From Eucommia ulmoides (taxonomy: Eukaryota > Streptophyta > Magnoliopsida > Garryales > Eucommiaceae), in contig JAENRU010000279.1 of the NCBI GenBank assembly GCA_016647705.1, positions 310,001-374,000 on the forward strand: DNA of 64,000 nucleotides. Reading direction: 5' to 3'. Of the stretch, positions 46,141 to 58,245 are shown piece by piece. Position numbers and translations under genes: made by a program. The notes under the pieces were generated by a model. The model ran no database searches. It was not told the DNA's origin and saw only the letters and a program-made list of their open reading frames with translations. Each line of letters begins with the position of its first letter. Positions within the stretch are counted from its first letter, which is position 1.

Positions 46141-46775
46141 AAAAAAAATAAAATTTTGAATAAAAAATATATTGTACTAAACATATGACTTTCTAATAGA
46201 GATATCTCATCATTTTATCACTCCATAAAGCATAAGGCGTTTTCAAACATCGATTCATGCTCTCATTTTATTATTTTTATGAATCGTTATTAGAAAAATA
46301 TCAAGAGAAAATATCTTTGGTTTAGTTATATAAAAATAAAAATACCAAACCCCATAAATTAAATTATAATTAGACAATAAAATAACAAATAAATTTGGTC
46401 AAAAAGTGGGAGGTTGTTCACAAGGACGGAAGGGCAAATTGGTCAATTGACAGGGAACAACTCATGGTGGCATGACCATAAAATTCAATAGAAACGTTAA
46501 AGAGGTGCACAAATATTTAGAAGCCCAACACACAGATTCCCTTGGCATCAAGTCTACAACTCTTACTTATTTAAATCGTGTTAAGTTTAGTCAAGGAAGA
46601 TGTCTTATTTTTTTTTTTTTATCATTTTTTTGATTTTTTAATTAATTAAAATTCGATTTTCTATAAAATATTTAAAAAATATAAATTTTATATTTAATCT
46701 TGAATATAACAAATTAATGAAGAAAAAATGCATTCTTAAGATCTTCTAGAGAGATAAATTGATCCGGACTATAAC

Positions 46776-46816
<41 letters not shown>

Positions 46817-47465
46817 AAAAAAAAATTAATTATTATTTTTAAAATACTTACTTGGGATGAGGGTAGATTTCAAAAGTCGTCTTTTTTTTTTTTTTTTTAA
46901 ATAATTAAAAAAGGAGAAGTTAATTTACAAAAATAATTCGAACAACTCTTGTTCAATCACATAATATTATACTATTTTTTTTAGTAGACACATTTTGAAT
47001 AAATCGTGTTACACCGTTCAATATTTTTTAAATTTTTCAATGGAAGACACAACAAAATTTTGACTTCTGTTTTTTAAAAGAGTTTTTTACAGTTTAATTA
47101 TATTTTAAATAAATAATTTCTGAAAATTAGTATACGGAAACATATTTACTAAACACTGATAAAACGCATAATGTATCTGCGTTTTAAATCGTTTAAACGG
47201 TTTTTTTAAAACTTTTTTTTAAAAGAAAACGTGCATTTCTTATTTGCGTTTCTCACTCCCACTGCATGCCACTGTTAGTTAATTTTCAAGATCATTATTA
47301 ATGCAAAAAATGTCCTTGCTTTTTCTCACTCCCATTGCATGGCCCATGTTAGCTAATTTCCAAGATCATTATTAATGCAAAACAATGTCCTTTAACTTTT
47401 CTTAAAGTCTCATGTTTGGACCACTTTAGGTTTTATCCAAGGCAAGGGTAATAACAATGTGTGGG
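46141..47465. repeat. Tandem unit T2, portion before the 5-kb duplication
   Basis: This repeats the host flank and promoter-like segment of T1 and the first part of the foldback left arm (from 47,090). Compared with T1, the arm has lost the A-rich AAACGC stretch around 44,580-44,620 and has gained a short internal duplication near 47,270-47,390. Confidence 0.75.
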
Positions 47466-48243
47466 ATCAAATAATTTCCTTTCTATTTCATATCATGATT
47501 TTGTTTTTGATTTTTTTTTTATCGCTTTTATTGTTAATCAAGATTCGATTTTTATGAGAAGTGTTTGTTAATCGAGATTTGATCTTATCGAAAAACACTC
47601 TAAAAGTAAAATATTAAATACACCAAGTCGATGTGAAAAGAATGTGCCCTTAAGATTACCTAAGAAAGTGATTAATCGAGGTGCACGTAAAACTGATATG
47701 TCAAGACACCAATCCGATCAAGTATTGATCGGTCCAGTAGTCGTCGTAATATGGCTGTTGAACCCACAATCTCTAGTGATCCCAAGGTCCAAGCCAACCC
47801 CAACATCCAAATCCAACATCATTTCTAGGTCACATTTTATTTTTTATACTACAATAGATTGATGGATTAGGACGTCTTCACCGACTTGTTATTAATTATC
47901 TGTGAAATTTTTTTTTTATTTGAAAGTTACTTAATATCACAAAAATGATTTTAAAACGAAAAAAAAATTTTTAAAACGATTTGTGTTTTAGAACGAAAAA
48001 AAATTAATATCACAAAAATATTTTTGCTTAACAACAAAAAAAAATTAATACAAGTCATTTTAAAATATATATATTTTTTTCTTTTTTAAAAAAATTAATT
48101 CAAGTGATATTAATTTAAAACGACTTGTATTAATTTTTTTTTTGGTGATATTATTTTTTTAAATGAAAAAAAAATATTTTAAAATGACTTTTATTAATTT
48201 TTTATTTTTTTTGTTGTTAAGTAAAAATATTTTTTGTGATATT

Positions 48244-48280
<37 letters not shown>

Positions 48281-48434
48281 TTTAGAACACAAGTCGTTTT
48301 AAAATATATTTTTTTCATTTAAAAATATTTTTTGTGATATTAAGTAACTTCCATAAAAAAAAAAAAAGTTCACAATTAATAATAAGTCGGTGAAGATGTC
48401 CTAATCCATCAATCTATTGCAGTATAAAAATTAA

Positions 48435-49225
48435 GGGAAAAATACAATTTAGACCTTCTAATTATTGACACATTTTTAAGTGGTCCCTCTAAGTTCAAAC
48501 GTTTCATTTTAAACTCTCTATGTATCATAACGTTTCAAAATGGTCCATCCGTTAGAGATTCCGTTAAAACTAACAGAATCTCATGGGTAAAATGGTCTTT
48601 TCACGTTTTTAAAATTTTTTTAATCATTTTTAATTAATTTTTTTTATCTCTCTCTTTTCCTCCCCTTCCTCTCTCTCTCTCCCGCCACCTCTCTCTCCCT
48701 CCTTCCCTCTCCTCGCCACCTCTTTCTCCATTTCCCTCTTCCTCCTCTTTCTCTCTCTCCCTCACACCCTACCCCCTGTAACAGGGGGTGAACTCGTTAC
48801 GGGGGTGTTTTCACCCCTTGTTGCAGGGGGTGGTTGCAACCCCCTGCAACAGGGGGTGGCACCACTCCCCCCGTAACAGAGGGTAAAAACACCCTGTTGC
48901 AGGGGGTGGGGTGGGAAGAAGAGAGGGGAAGGGGAGGAAGAGGGAAAGGGAGAGGGAGAGGGAGGTGGCGGGAGAGAGAGAGAGAGAGAGGGAGGAAGGG
49001 GAGGAAGAGAGAGATAAAAAATAAAAAAAATAATTAATTAAAAATTTTAAAAAACGTGAAAAGATCATTTTGCTCCTGAAATTTTGTTAGTTTTAATGGA
49101 ATTTCTAACGGAAGGACCATTTTGAAACGTTATGATACATAGAGGGTTTAAAATGAAACGTTTAAATTTAGAGGGACCACTTAAAAATATGTCAATAGTT
49201 AGAGGGTCTAAATTGTACTTTTCCC
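48435..49225. mobile_element. MULE-like element with ~185-bp inverted repeats (791 bp), TSD AAAAATTAA
   Basis: Ends GGGAAAAATACAATTTAGACC and GGTCTAAATTGTACTTTTCCC are inverted, and similarity continues inward for about 185 bp (CATTTTGAAACGTTATGATAC and its complement). A perfect 9-bp duplication AAAAATTAA flanks it (48,426-48,434 and 49,226-49,234); the empty site is at 45,799. The centre has CT-rich and GA-rich tracts on either side of a cluster of CCCCCTGYAACAGGGGG palindromes. Confidence 0.92.
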
Positions 49226-50224
49226 AAAAATTAAAATGTGACTTAGAAATGATGTTGGATTTGGATGTTGGGGTTAGCCTAGACCTTGGGATCACTATAA
49301 ACGGTGGGTTCTATAATCATATTATGACGACCACTAGAACGATCAATACTCGATTGGATTGTTGTCTTGACGGATCAGCTTTAAAACGACTTGTATTAAT
49401 TTTTCCAAATTTAAAATGACTTGTATTAATTTTTTAATTTTTTTGTAATATTAATTTTTTTAAAACGAAAAAATATATTTTAAAACGACTTGTATTAATT
49501 TCTCCAAATTTAAAATGACTTGCATTAATTTTTAAATTTTTTTGTGATATTAATTTTTTTTTATTTTTTTTTTAAATGACTTGTATTAATTTTTTTGTTG
49601 TTGTTAATTAATCATATTTTTTTGTTGTTAAGTAAAAATATTTTTTGTGATTTTTTTTTTTTGTTTTAAAATACAAGTCGTTTTCAAATATTTTTTTTTT
49701 CGTTTTAAAATAATTTTTGTGATATTAAGTAATTTTCAAATTTAAAAAAATAAGAAGAAGAAGTTCACAGATAATTAATAACAAGTCGGTGAAGATGTCC
49801 TAGTCCATCAATCTATTGTAGTTAAAAATTAAAATGTGACCTTGAAATGATGTTGGATTTGGATGTTAAGGTTGGCCTAGACCTTGGGATTCTATAGGCG
49901 GTGGGTTCTACAACCATATTACGATGACTACTGGACATATCAATACTCGATTAGATTGGTGTCTTGACGGATCAACTTTACGTGCATCTCGATTAATCAC
50001 TTTCTTGGGTGATCTTAAGAGCACACTCTTTCACATCGACTTGGTACATTTAATATTTTACTTTTAGAGTGCTTCACTATAAGATCAAATCTCGATTAGC
50101 AAACATTTCTCATAAAAATTGAATCTTAATTGACAAGAAAAATGATACTTTCCTTTTAATTACACAATTTGATAAAAAAATAAATAAAATCAAAGACAAA
50201 ATCATGATGGGAAATAGAAAGGAA

Positions 50225-51383
50225 GGCATTTGGTCAATGTTTCCACTGTTCTCAACCCAATTAAAATGAGTTGGGTTGAATTGAGTTGAGAATTTTTTTT
50301 CCTACCGGAAACAAAATTGCGTTTGGTAACGACAATTTTTTTTTTGTTCTAGAAACAGAATCACGCTTAGTAATGATATTATCCTAAAATTGTTTCTACA
50401 CCAAAATCAAAAAATAAAAGTAGATATTACAAAAAAACAAAAATAAAAAACACAAATCATCGGCACTTTTTTCTTGACAAAAACAAACAAACAAAACAAA
50501 CAGGTGAATGGAGAAATCGCATGAATGGAGAAATCACCTGAACGAAATCGAAATCACTCACCTGAACGAAATCGAAATCAGAAACAGAAGTAACGAAACA
50601 GAAATCGAAATCGATTTTTTCAACAATCGAAATCGAAATTAGAAACAGAAGCAACAAAAAATTCTTCAACGAGAGGCGAGAGCGAAATCCAAACTCTAAT
50701 TCGTCAACAATGAAATCGAAATCCTAACCCTAATTCGTGAGGACTGCTCGGTTGAATTCCAGATAGAGAGGTAACGGCAAATGCAAGGAGACGACGAAGA
50801 CACACAGACGACGACGATGGCAGGGAGATGACGAAGACACACAGACGACGGCAATGGTAGGGAGACGACGAAGACACACGGCGGTGAGCTTCGACGATAA
50901 TGGTCGGTCGACGGTCATGAACGAACCACGGCGGCGAATGAGTGGGACGATGGCAAGGAACACAAGGAAGAACGAACCATGGCGGCGAACGAGTGGGACA
51001 ATGGCAAGGATGATGGCAAGGAACACAAGGAAGAACGAACCACGGCGGCGAACGAGTGGGATGATGGCAAGGAACACAAGGAAGAGGAGAGATGTAAAAC
51101 GAAAAAGAAAATGGACGAACTAAAAGGAGAAAGAAATTGAGCTCAACCAAAGTGGATAAGTGGACCAACTAACATTTTTTTTTATTCCCAGCGTGTCCCT
51201 AATCTGGGTTGAGTTTTTTAAGCGAAAAAAAAAAAAAAAAATTTTTTGTTTTTCATTTCCTTAAGATTTTGAGAATCAATTCTCATTTTTTGGGTTGAAT
51301 TTTGTGCTACCAAATGCGTTCTCGAAAATCAATCTCAGAATTTTTTGGTTAGGTTAGAATGGAAACACTAACCAAACGGGGCC
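50225..51383. mobile_element. Harbinger-like MITE (1,159 bp), TSD GAA
   Basis: Ends GGCATTTGGTCAATGTTTCC and GGAAACACTAACCAAACGGGGCC. GAA flanks both sides (50,222-50,224 and 51,384-51,386). The opposite foldback arm near 47,465-47,485 and the sister arm near 44,880-44,895 are uninterrupted. Internally it has GAAATCGAAATC repeats and about three ~50-63-bp units containing GGCGGCGAACGAGTGGGA and AAGGAACACAAGGAAGA. The 154-codon antisense open frame across it is repeat-derived. Confidence 0.85.
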
Positions 51384-52104
51384 GAAATTATTTGATCCCA
51401 CACATGGTTATTATGGTTGTCTTGGATAAAACCTAAAGTAAAGTGGTCCAAACATGAGACTTTAAGAAAAGTTAAAGGACATTCTTTGGATTAACAATGA
51501 TCTTGGAAATTAGCTAACAATGGCCATGCAGTGGGAGTGAGAAAACGCAAGGACATTCTTTGGATTAATAAATAATAATGATCTTGGAAATTAACTAACA
51601 GTGGCTTGCAGTGGGAGTGAGAAAACGCAAATGGAAAACGTATAAACGGTTTTTGGTTTTGCGCTTTTAGCCCTTTTTTTTTTTTTTTTTTTTTTTTCTT
51701 TTTTTAAAAAGAAAAAAACGTATAAAGCATTTACGTTTTTAAGGAAAACGCAAATTTATTATGCATTTTATCAGTGTTTGGTAAATATGTTTCTGTATAC
51801 TAATTTTCAAAAATTATTTATTTAAAATATAATTAAACTATAAAGAACTATTTTTTAAAACATTATTAATAATAAATAAAGAGGAAGTGAAAAAAAAAAA
51901 GAAGGAAAAAAAAGTAACCACTCGTATAGTGATTTACTTTCTAAGTTCTCATTTCTTTTGTTCTTTTAAATAATTATAAATAATTTCCCCTATTTTTAAT
52001 TGGTTTACTCTTTTAAATATGTAGAACAAATTAAGGGTAAACTTGTCTTTTTATATATTTGATTCAATGTTAATGCCGGAATCTAAGAATATTTCTTTTC
52101 ACTA

Positions 52105-52400
52105 GAATCATCCTCCTGCCAACCATCTGAAACTTAATATTGATGAGAGCGCGAGAGGCAACTTAGGAAGAGAAGGAATGGGAGGCCTTTTGAGAGAGAA
52201 TTTGGAATTTGAAAAATGGGCTGCTATGGCGGCTTGAAAAGTTGCATGACGCTTGAAGCAGAGCTGAAAAACCCTGTTACTGGTATCAATTTGGCGACTA
52301 GCAGACAATATCCCTATGTCATGGTAGAGACAGATTCAATAGAAGTGGTCACCCTTGTTCAAAATCCCTGTTCGAAAAATCACTGTTCAAATATTGGATC
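52105..52400 (+). pseudogene. Decayed RNase H-like (RVT_3-type) fragment
   Basis: Frame-shifting translation gives NHPPANHLKLNIDESARGNLGREGMGGLLREN and later VMVETDSIEVVTLV. This is the pattern of plant RNase H-like domains linked to LINEs (LKLNxDGSxxGNPGxxGxGGxxRD, then ExDS). Stops and a frameshift interrupt it after MAA. It is outside the foldback element, in flanking DNA included in the tandem duplication. Confidence 0.65.
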
Positions 52401-53300
52401 AAGGGGTGTGATATAGGAAAACTCCCGCTCATAACTGACATAGGTGTGTAGTTTTAAACGGGTCGGATCGGGTATAAAACTTGATTCGAAGCTGACAAAC
52501 CCAATGAGTTATTTAGATCAAATAATTTCCTTTCTATTTCATATCATGATTTTATTTTTGATTTTGTTTTTATCGCTTTTATTGTTAATCAAGATTCGAT
52601 TTTTATGAGAAGTGTTTGTTAATCGAGATTTGATCTTATCGAAAAACACTCTAAAAGTAAAATATTAAATACACCAAGTCGATGTGAAAAGAATGTGCCC
52701 TTAAGATTACCTAAGAAAGTGATTAATCGAGGTGCACGTAAAACTGATATGTCAAGACACCAATCCGATCAAGTATTGATCGGTCCAGTAGTCGTCGTAA
52801 TATGGCTGTTGAACCCACAATCTCTAGTGATCCCAAGGTTCAAGCCAACCCCAACATCCAAATCCAACATCATTTCTAGGTCACATTTTATTTTTTATAC
52901 TACAATAGATTGATGGATTAGGACGTCTTCACCGACTTGTTATTAATTATCTGTGAATTTTTTTTTTATATTTGAAAGTTACTTAATATCACAAAAATGA
53001 TTTTAAAACGAAAAAAAATAATTTTAAAACGATTTGTGTTTTAGAACGAAAAAAAATTAATATCACAAAAATATTTTTGCTTAACAACAAAAAAAAATTA
53101 ATACAAGTCATTTTAAAATATATATATTTTTTTCTTTTTTAAAAAAATTAATTCAAGTGATATTAATTTAAAACGACTTGTATTAATTTTTTTTTTTTGT
53201 GATATTATTTTTTTAAATGAAAAAAAAATATTTTAAAATGACTTTTATTAATTTTTTATTTTTTTTGTTGTTAAGTAAAAATATTTTTTGTGATATTAAC

Positions 53301-53357
<57 letters not shown>

Positions 53358-53512
53358 TTTAGAACACAAGTCGTTTTAAAATATATTTTTTTCATTTAAA
53401 AATATTTTTTGTGATATTAAGTAACTTCCATAAAAAAAAAAAAAAGTTCACAATTAATAATAAGTCGGTGAAGATGTCCTAATCCATCAATCTATTACAG
53501 TATAAAAATTAA

Positions 53513-54302
53513 GGGAAAAATACAATTTAGACCTTCTAATTATTGACAAATTTTTAAGTGGTCCCTCTAAGTTCAAACGTTTCATTTTAAACTCTCTATG
53601 TATCATAACGTTTCAAAATGGTCCATCCGTTAGAGATTCCGTTAAAATTAACAGAATCTCATGGGTAAAATGGTCTTTTCACGTTTTTAAATTTTTTTTA
53701 ATCATTTTTAATTAATTTTTTTTATCTCTCTCTTTTCCTGCCCTTCCTCTCTCTCTCTCCCGCCACCTCCCTCTCCCTCCTTCCCTCTCCTCGCCACCTC
53801 TTTCTCCATTTCCCTCTTCCTCCTCTTTCTCTCTCTCCCTCCCACCCTACCCCCTGTAACAGGGGGTGAACTCGTTACGGGGGTGTTTTCACCCCTTGTT
53901 GCAGGGGGTGGTTGCAACCCCCTGCAACAGGGGGTGGCACCACTCCCCCCGTAACAGAGGGTAAAAACACCCTGTTGCAGAGGGTGGGGTGGGAAGAAGA
54001 GAGGGGAAGGGGAGGAAGAGGGGAAGGGAGAGGGAGAGGGAGGTGGCGGGAGAGAGAGAGAGAGAGAGGGAGGAAGGGGAGGAAGAGAGAGATAAAAAAT
54101 AAAAAAATAATTAATTAAAAATTTTAAAAAACGTGAAAAGATCATTTTGCTCCTGAAATTTTGTTAGTTTTAATGGAACTTCTAACGGAAGGACCATTTT
54201 GAAACGTTATGATACATAGAGGGTTTAAAATGAAACGTTTAAATTTAGAGGGACCACTTAAAAATATGTCAATAGTTAGAGGGTCTAAATTGTACTTTTC
54301 CC
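53513..54302. mobile_element. MULE-like element, duplicate of the 48,435 copy
   Basis: Same ends, inverted repeats and AAAAATTAA flanks as 48,435-49,225. It arrived by the tandem duplication, not by a separate insertion. Confidence 0.9.
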
Positions 54303-55304
54303 AAAAATTAAAATGTGACTTAGAAATGATGTTGGATTTGGATGTTGGGGTTAGCCTAGACCTTGGGATCACTATAAACGGTGGGTTCTATAATCATATT
54401 ATGACAACCACTAGAACGATCAATACTCGATTGGATTGTTGTCTTGACGGATCAGCTTTAAAACGACTTGTATTAATTTTTCCAAATTTAAAATGACTTG
54501 TATTAATTTTTTAATTTTTTTGTAATATTAATTTTTTTAAAACGAAAAAATATATTTTAAAACGACTTGTATTAATTTCTCCAAATTTAAAATGACTTGC
54601 ATTAATTTTTAAATTTTTTTGTGATATTAATTTTTTTTTTTATTTTTTTTTTAAATGACTTGTATTAATTTTTTTGTTGTTGTTAATTAATCATATTTTT
54701 TTGTTGTTAAGTAAAAATATTTTTTGTGATTTTTTTTTTTGTTTTAAAATACAAGTCGTTTTCAAATATTTTTTTTTTTCGTTTTAAAATAATTTTTGTG
54801 ATATTAAGTAATTTTCAAATTTAAAAAAATAAGAAGAAGAAGTTCACAGATAATTAATAACAAGTCGGTGAAGATGTCCTAGTCCATCAATCTATTGTAG
54901 TTAAAAATTAAAATGTGACCTTGAAATGATGTTGGATTTGGATGTTAAGGTTGGCCTAGACCTTGGGATTCTATAGGCGGTGGGTTCTACAACCATATTA
55001 CGATGACTACTGGACATATCAATACTCGATTAGATTGGTGTCTTGACGGATCAACTTTACGTGCATCTCGATTAATCACTTTCTTGGGTGATCTTAAGAG
55101 CACACTCTTTCACATCGACTTGGTACATTTAATATTTTACTTTTAGAGTGCTTCACTATAAGATCAAATCTCGATTAGCAAACATTTCTCATAAAAATTG
55201 AATCTTGATTGACAAGAAAAATGATACTTTCCTTTTAATTACACAATTTTGATAAAAAAATAAATAAAATCAAAGACAAAATCATGATGGGAAATAGAAA
55301 GGAA

Positions 55305-56462
55305 GGCATTTGGTCAATGTTTCCACTGTTCTCAACCCAATTAAAATGAGTTGGGTTGAATTGAGTTGAGAATTTTTTTTCCTACCGGAAACAAAATTGC
55401 GTTTGGTAACGACAATTTTTTTTTTGTTCTGGAAACAGAATCACGCTTGGTAATGATATTATCCTAAAATTGTTTCTACACCAAAATCAAAAAATAAAAG
55501 TAGATATTACAAAAAAACAAAAATAAAAAACACAAATCATCGGCACTTTTTTCTTGACAAAAACAAACAAACAAAACAAACAGGTGAATGGAAAAATCGC
55601 ATGAATGGAGAAATCACCTGAACGAAATCGAAATCACTCACCTGAACGAAATCGAAATCAGAAACAGAAGTAACGAAACAGAAATCGAAATCGATTTTTT
55701 CAACAATCGAAATCGAAATTAGAAACAGAAGCAACAAAAAATTCTTCAACGAGAGGCGAGAGCGAAATCCAAACTCTAATTCGTCAACAATGAAATCGAA
55801 ATCCTAACCCTAATTCGTGAGGACTGCTCGGCTGAATTCCAGATAGAGAGGTAACGGCAAATGCAAGGAGACGACGAAGACACACAGACGACGACGATGG
55901 CAGGGAGATGACGAAGACACACAGACGACGGCAATGGTAGGGAGACGACGAAGACACACGGCGGTGAGCTTCGACGATAATGGTCGGTCGACGGTCATGA
56001 ACGAACCACGGCGGCGAATGAGTGGGACGATGGCAAGGAACACAAGGAAGAACGAACCATGGCGGCGAACGAGTGGGACAATGGCAAGGATGATGGCAAG
56101 GAACACAAGGAAGAACGAACCACGGCGGCGAACGAGTGGGATGATGGCAAGGAACACAAGGAAGAGGAGAGATGTAAAACGAAAAAGAAAATGGACGAAC
56201 TAAAAGGAGAAAGAAATTGAGCTCAACCAAAGTGGATAAGTGGACCAACTAACATTTTTTTTTATTCCCAGCGTGTCCCTAATCTGGGTTGAGTTTTTTA
56301 AGCGAAAAAAAAAAAAAAGTTTTTTTTGTTTTTCATTTCCTTAAGATTTTGAGAATCAATTCTCATTTTTTGGGTTGAATTTTGTGCTACCAAATGCGTT
56401 CTCGAAAATCAATCTCAGAATTTTTTGGTTAGGTTAGAATGGAAACACTAACCAACGGGGCC
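55305..56462. mobile_element. Harbinger-like MITE, duplicate of the 50,225 copy
   Basis: Same ends and GAA flanks. The right end has lost one A (ACCAACGGGGCC), a change after duplication. Confidence 0.88.
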
Positions 56463-57181
56463 GAAATTATTTGATCCCACACATGGTTATTATGGTTGTC
56501 TTGGATAAAACCTAAAGTAAAGTGGTCCAAACATGAGACTTTAAGAAAAGTTAAAGGACATTCTTTGGATTAACAATGATCTTGGAAATTAGCTAACAAT
56601 GGCCATGCAGTGGGAGTGAGAAAACGCAAGGACATTCTTTGGATTAATAAATAATAATGATCTTGGAAATTAACTAACAGTGGCTTGCAGTGGGAGTGAG
56701 AAAACGCAAATGGAAAACGTATAAACGGTTTTTGGTTTTGCGCTTTTAGCCCTTTTTTTTTTTTTTTTTTTTTTCTTTTTTTAAAAAGAAAAAAACGTAT
56801 AAAGCATTTACGTTTTTAAGGAAAACGCAAATTTATTATGCATTTTATCAGTGTTTGGTAAATATGTTTCTGTATACTAATTTTCAAAAATTATTTATTT
56901 AAAATATAATTAAACTATAAAGAACTATTTTTTAAAACATTATTAATAATAAATAAAGAGGAAGTGAAAAAAAAAAGAAGGAAAAAAAAGTAACCACTCG
57001 TATAGTGATTTACTTTCTAAGTTCTCATTTCTTTTGTTCTTTTAAATAATTATAAATAATTTCCCCTATTTTTAATTGGTTTACTCTTTTAAATATGTAG
57101 AACAAATTAAGGGTAAACTTGTCTTTTTATATATTTGATTCAATGTTAATGCCGGAATCTAAGAATATTTCTTTTCACTAG

Positions 57182-57478
57182 AATCATCCTCCTGCCAACC
57201 ATCTGAAACTTAATATTGATGAGAGCGCGAGAGGCAACTTAGGAAGAGAAGGAATGGGAGGCCTTTTGAGAGAGAATTTGGAATTTGAAAAATGGGCTGC
57301 TATGGCGGCTTGAAAAGTTGCATGACGCTTGAAGCAGAGCTGAAAAACCCTGTTACTGGTATCAATTTGGCGACTAGCAGACAATATCCCTATGTCATGG
57401 TAGAGACAGATTCAATAGAAGTGGTCACCCTTGTTCAAAATCCCTGTTCGAAAAATCACTGTTCAAATATTGGATCAA
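57182..57478 (+). pseudogene. RNase H-like fragment, duplicate
   Basis: Duplicate of 52,105-52,400 with the same interruptions, carried by the tandem duplication. Confidence 0.65.
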
Positions 57479-57593
57479 GGGGTGTGATATAGGAAAACTC
57501 CCGCTCATAACTGACATAGGCGTGTAGTTTTAAACGGGTCGGATCGGGTATAAAACTTGATTCGAAGCTGACAAACCCAATGAGTTATTTAGA

Positions 57594-57934
57594 CCGAAGA
57601 ATGACAAGCCCAATGGGGGTGCTAATCTTGACAATCCTCTGAGCAAGACTCACAGCCTCATAAGGAGGCCCATATTTGGGTATACTCAAACTCACGGTGT
57701 ACAAGGCCAAGAAACGAGTAGGTCAGTTCAAGGTGAACGTCTCCCGTACACTTGAAGAGATGAGCGAAATTGACTGTAACGGCCCATATTTAATGGGGAC
57801 CGTTACAAAGATCTCTCCTGAAATCATGAAGGTATTGGTTATCTTTCAAACTGTTAGGAACATATCATTAGATTGATAACCTCTCCAAAATAATGGTAAC
57901 ATATCTCTGAGCCGATAAAAATGGCAGAAATCAT
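57594..57934 (+). mobile_element. Ty3/gypsy LTR-like segment, left part
   Basis: The strings AACGGCCCATATTTAATGGGG, ACCGTTACAAAG, ATCTCTCCTGAAATCATGAAGG and ATGGTAACATATCTC match the wording of plant Tat-lineage LTRs as I remember them. The segment stops where foldback element 2 begins and appears to resume at 60,399. The precise LTR start and a second LTR were not found. Confidence 0.5.
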
Positions 57935-58245
57935 GAGTTCTTTACCATATAATTATAATTTAAATAATTTTTTTTGAAAAATTGTATATTCAAACATATT
58001 TACCGTAACATAATAAAATGCAGAAGGGTGTGTTAAAAACGTAAATCTCTTCTGCGTGGTTTAAGAAAAAAAATGATAAAACGCAATATAGAAATGCGTT
58101 GATACAACGTTTTTTAGTGAGAAATGGAAAGCACACTTGCGTTTCTCAAGACCACCAAAAGCGTCCTCCATTAGACAGTAGAGATAGAGTAGAGTGAGAG
58201 TGAGAGTGAGAGTTGAGTACCGGGGGAGGAGGATTGATATAGAAG

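Larger units (their letters stand above)
47090..51850. mobile_element. Foldback element 1, most complete copy (4.76 kb), TSD TTTTTAAAA
   Basis: The left arm runs 47,090 to about 47,900. The right arm runs about 49,770-51,850 and carries a 1,159-bp MITE insertion. Ends are GAGTTTTTTACAGTTTAATTATA and, reverse-complemented, TAGTTCTTTATAGTTTAATTATA. TTTTTAAAA flanks both sides (47,081-47,089 and 51,852-51,860), and the same site is unoccupied around 41,065 (GTTTTTAAAACATTATTAAT). Subterminal AAACGCA/TGCGTTT motifs recur. The inner region holds further partial right arms and tandem GACTTGTATTAATTTTT strings. No transposase is encoded. Confidence 0.8.
47466..52517. repeat. ~5.05-kb tandem duplication, unit 1
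   Basis: Unit 1 and unit 2 (52,518-57,593) are near-identical head-to-tail copies; sequence positions correspond with an offset of 5,051 at the left, rising to 5,076-5,080. The junction at about 52,516 joins TTATTTAGA to GATCAAATAATT with only two or three bases of shared sequence. Confidence 0.95.
52518..57593. repeat. ~5.08-kb tandem duplication, unit 2
   Basis: This is a copy of 47,466-52,517. It lacks the first ~375 bp of the foldback left arm. Visible differences are scattered substitutions and homopolymer lengths; the T-run is 32 in unit 1 (48,248-48,279) and 55 in unit 2 (53,302-53,356), accounting for most of the size difference. Its right edge meets unrelated retroelement sequence at 57,594. 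Confidence 0.95.

Noticed and set aside
50704-51168. 154-codon antisense open frame, repeated at 55,784-56,248
   Set aside because: Its apparent conservation is only the recent tandem duplication; the sequence is a minisatellite in a MITE with internal peptide repeats (PCVPCHHP).
53213-53399. Poly-lysine / poly-phenylalanine open frames
   Set aside because: Produced by a 55-base T homopolymer.
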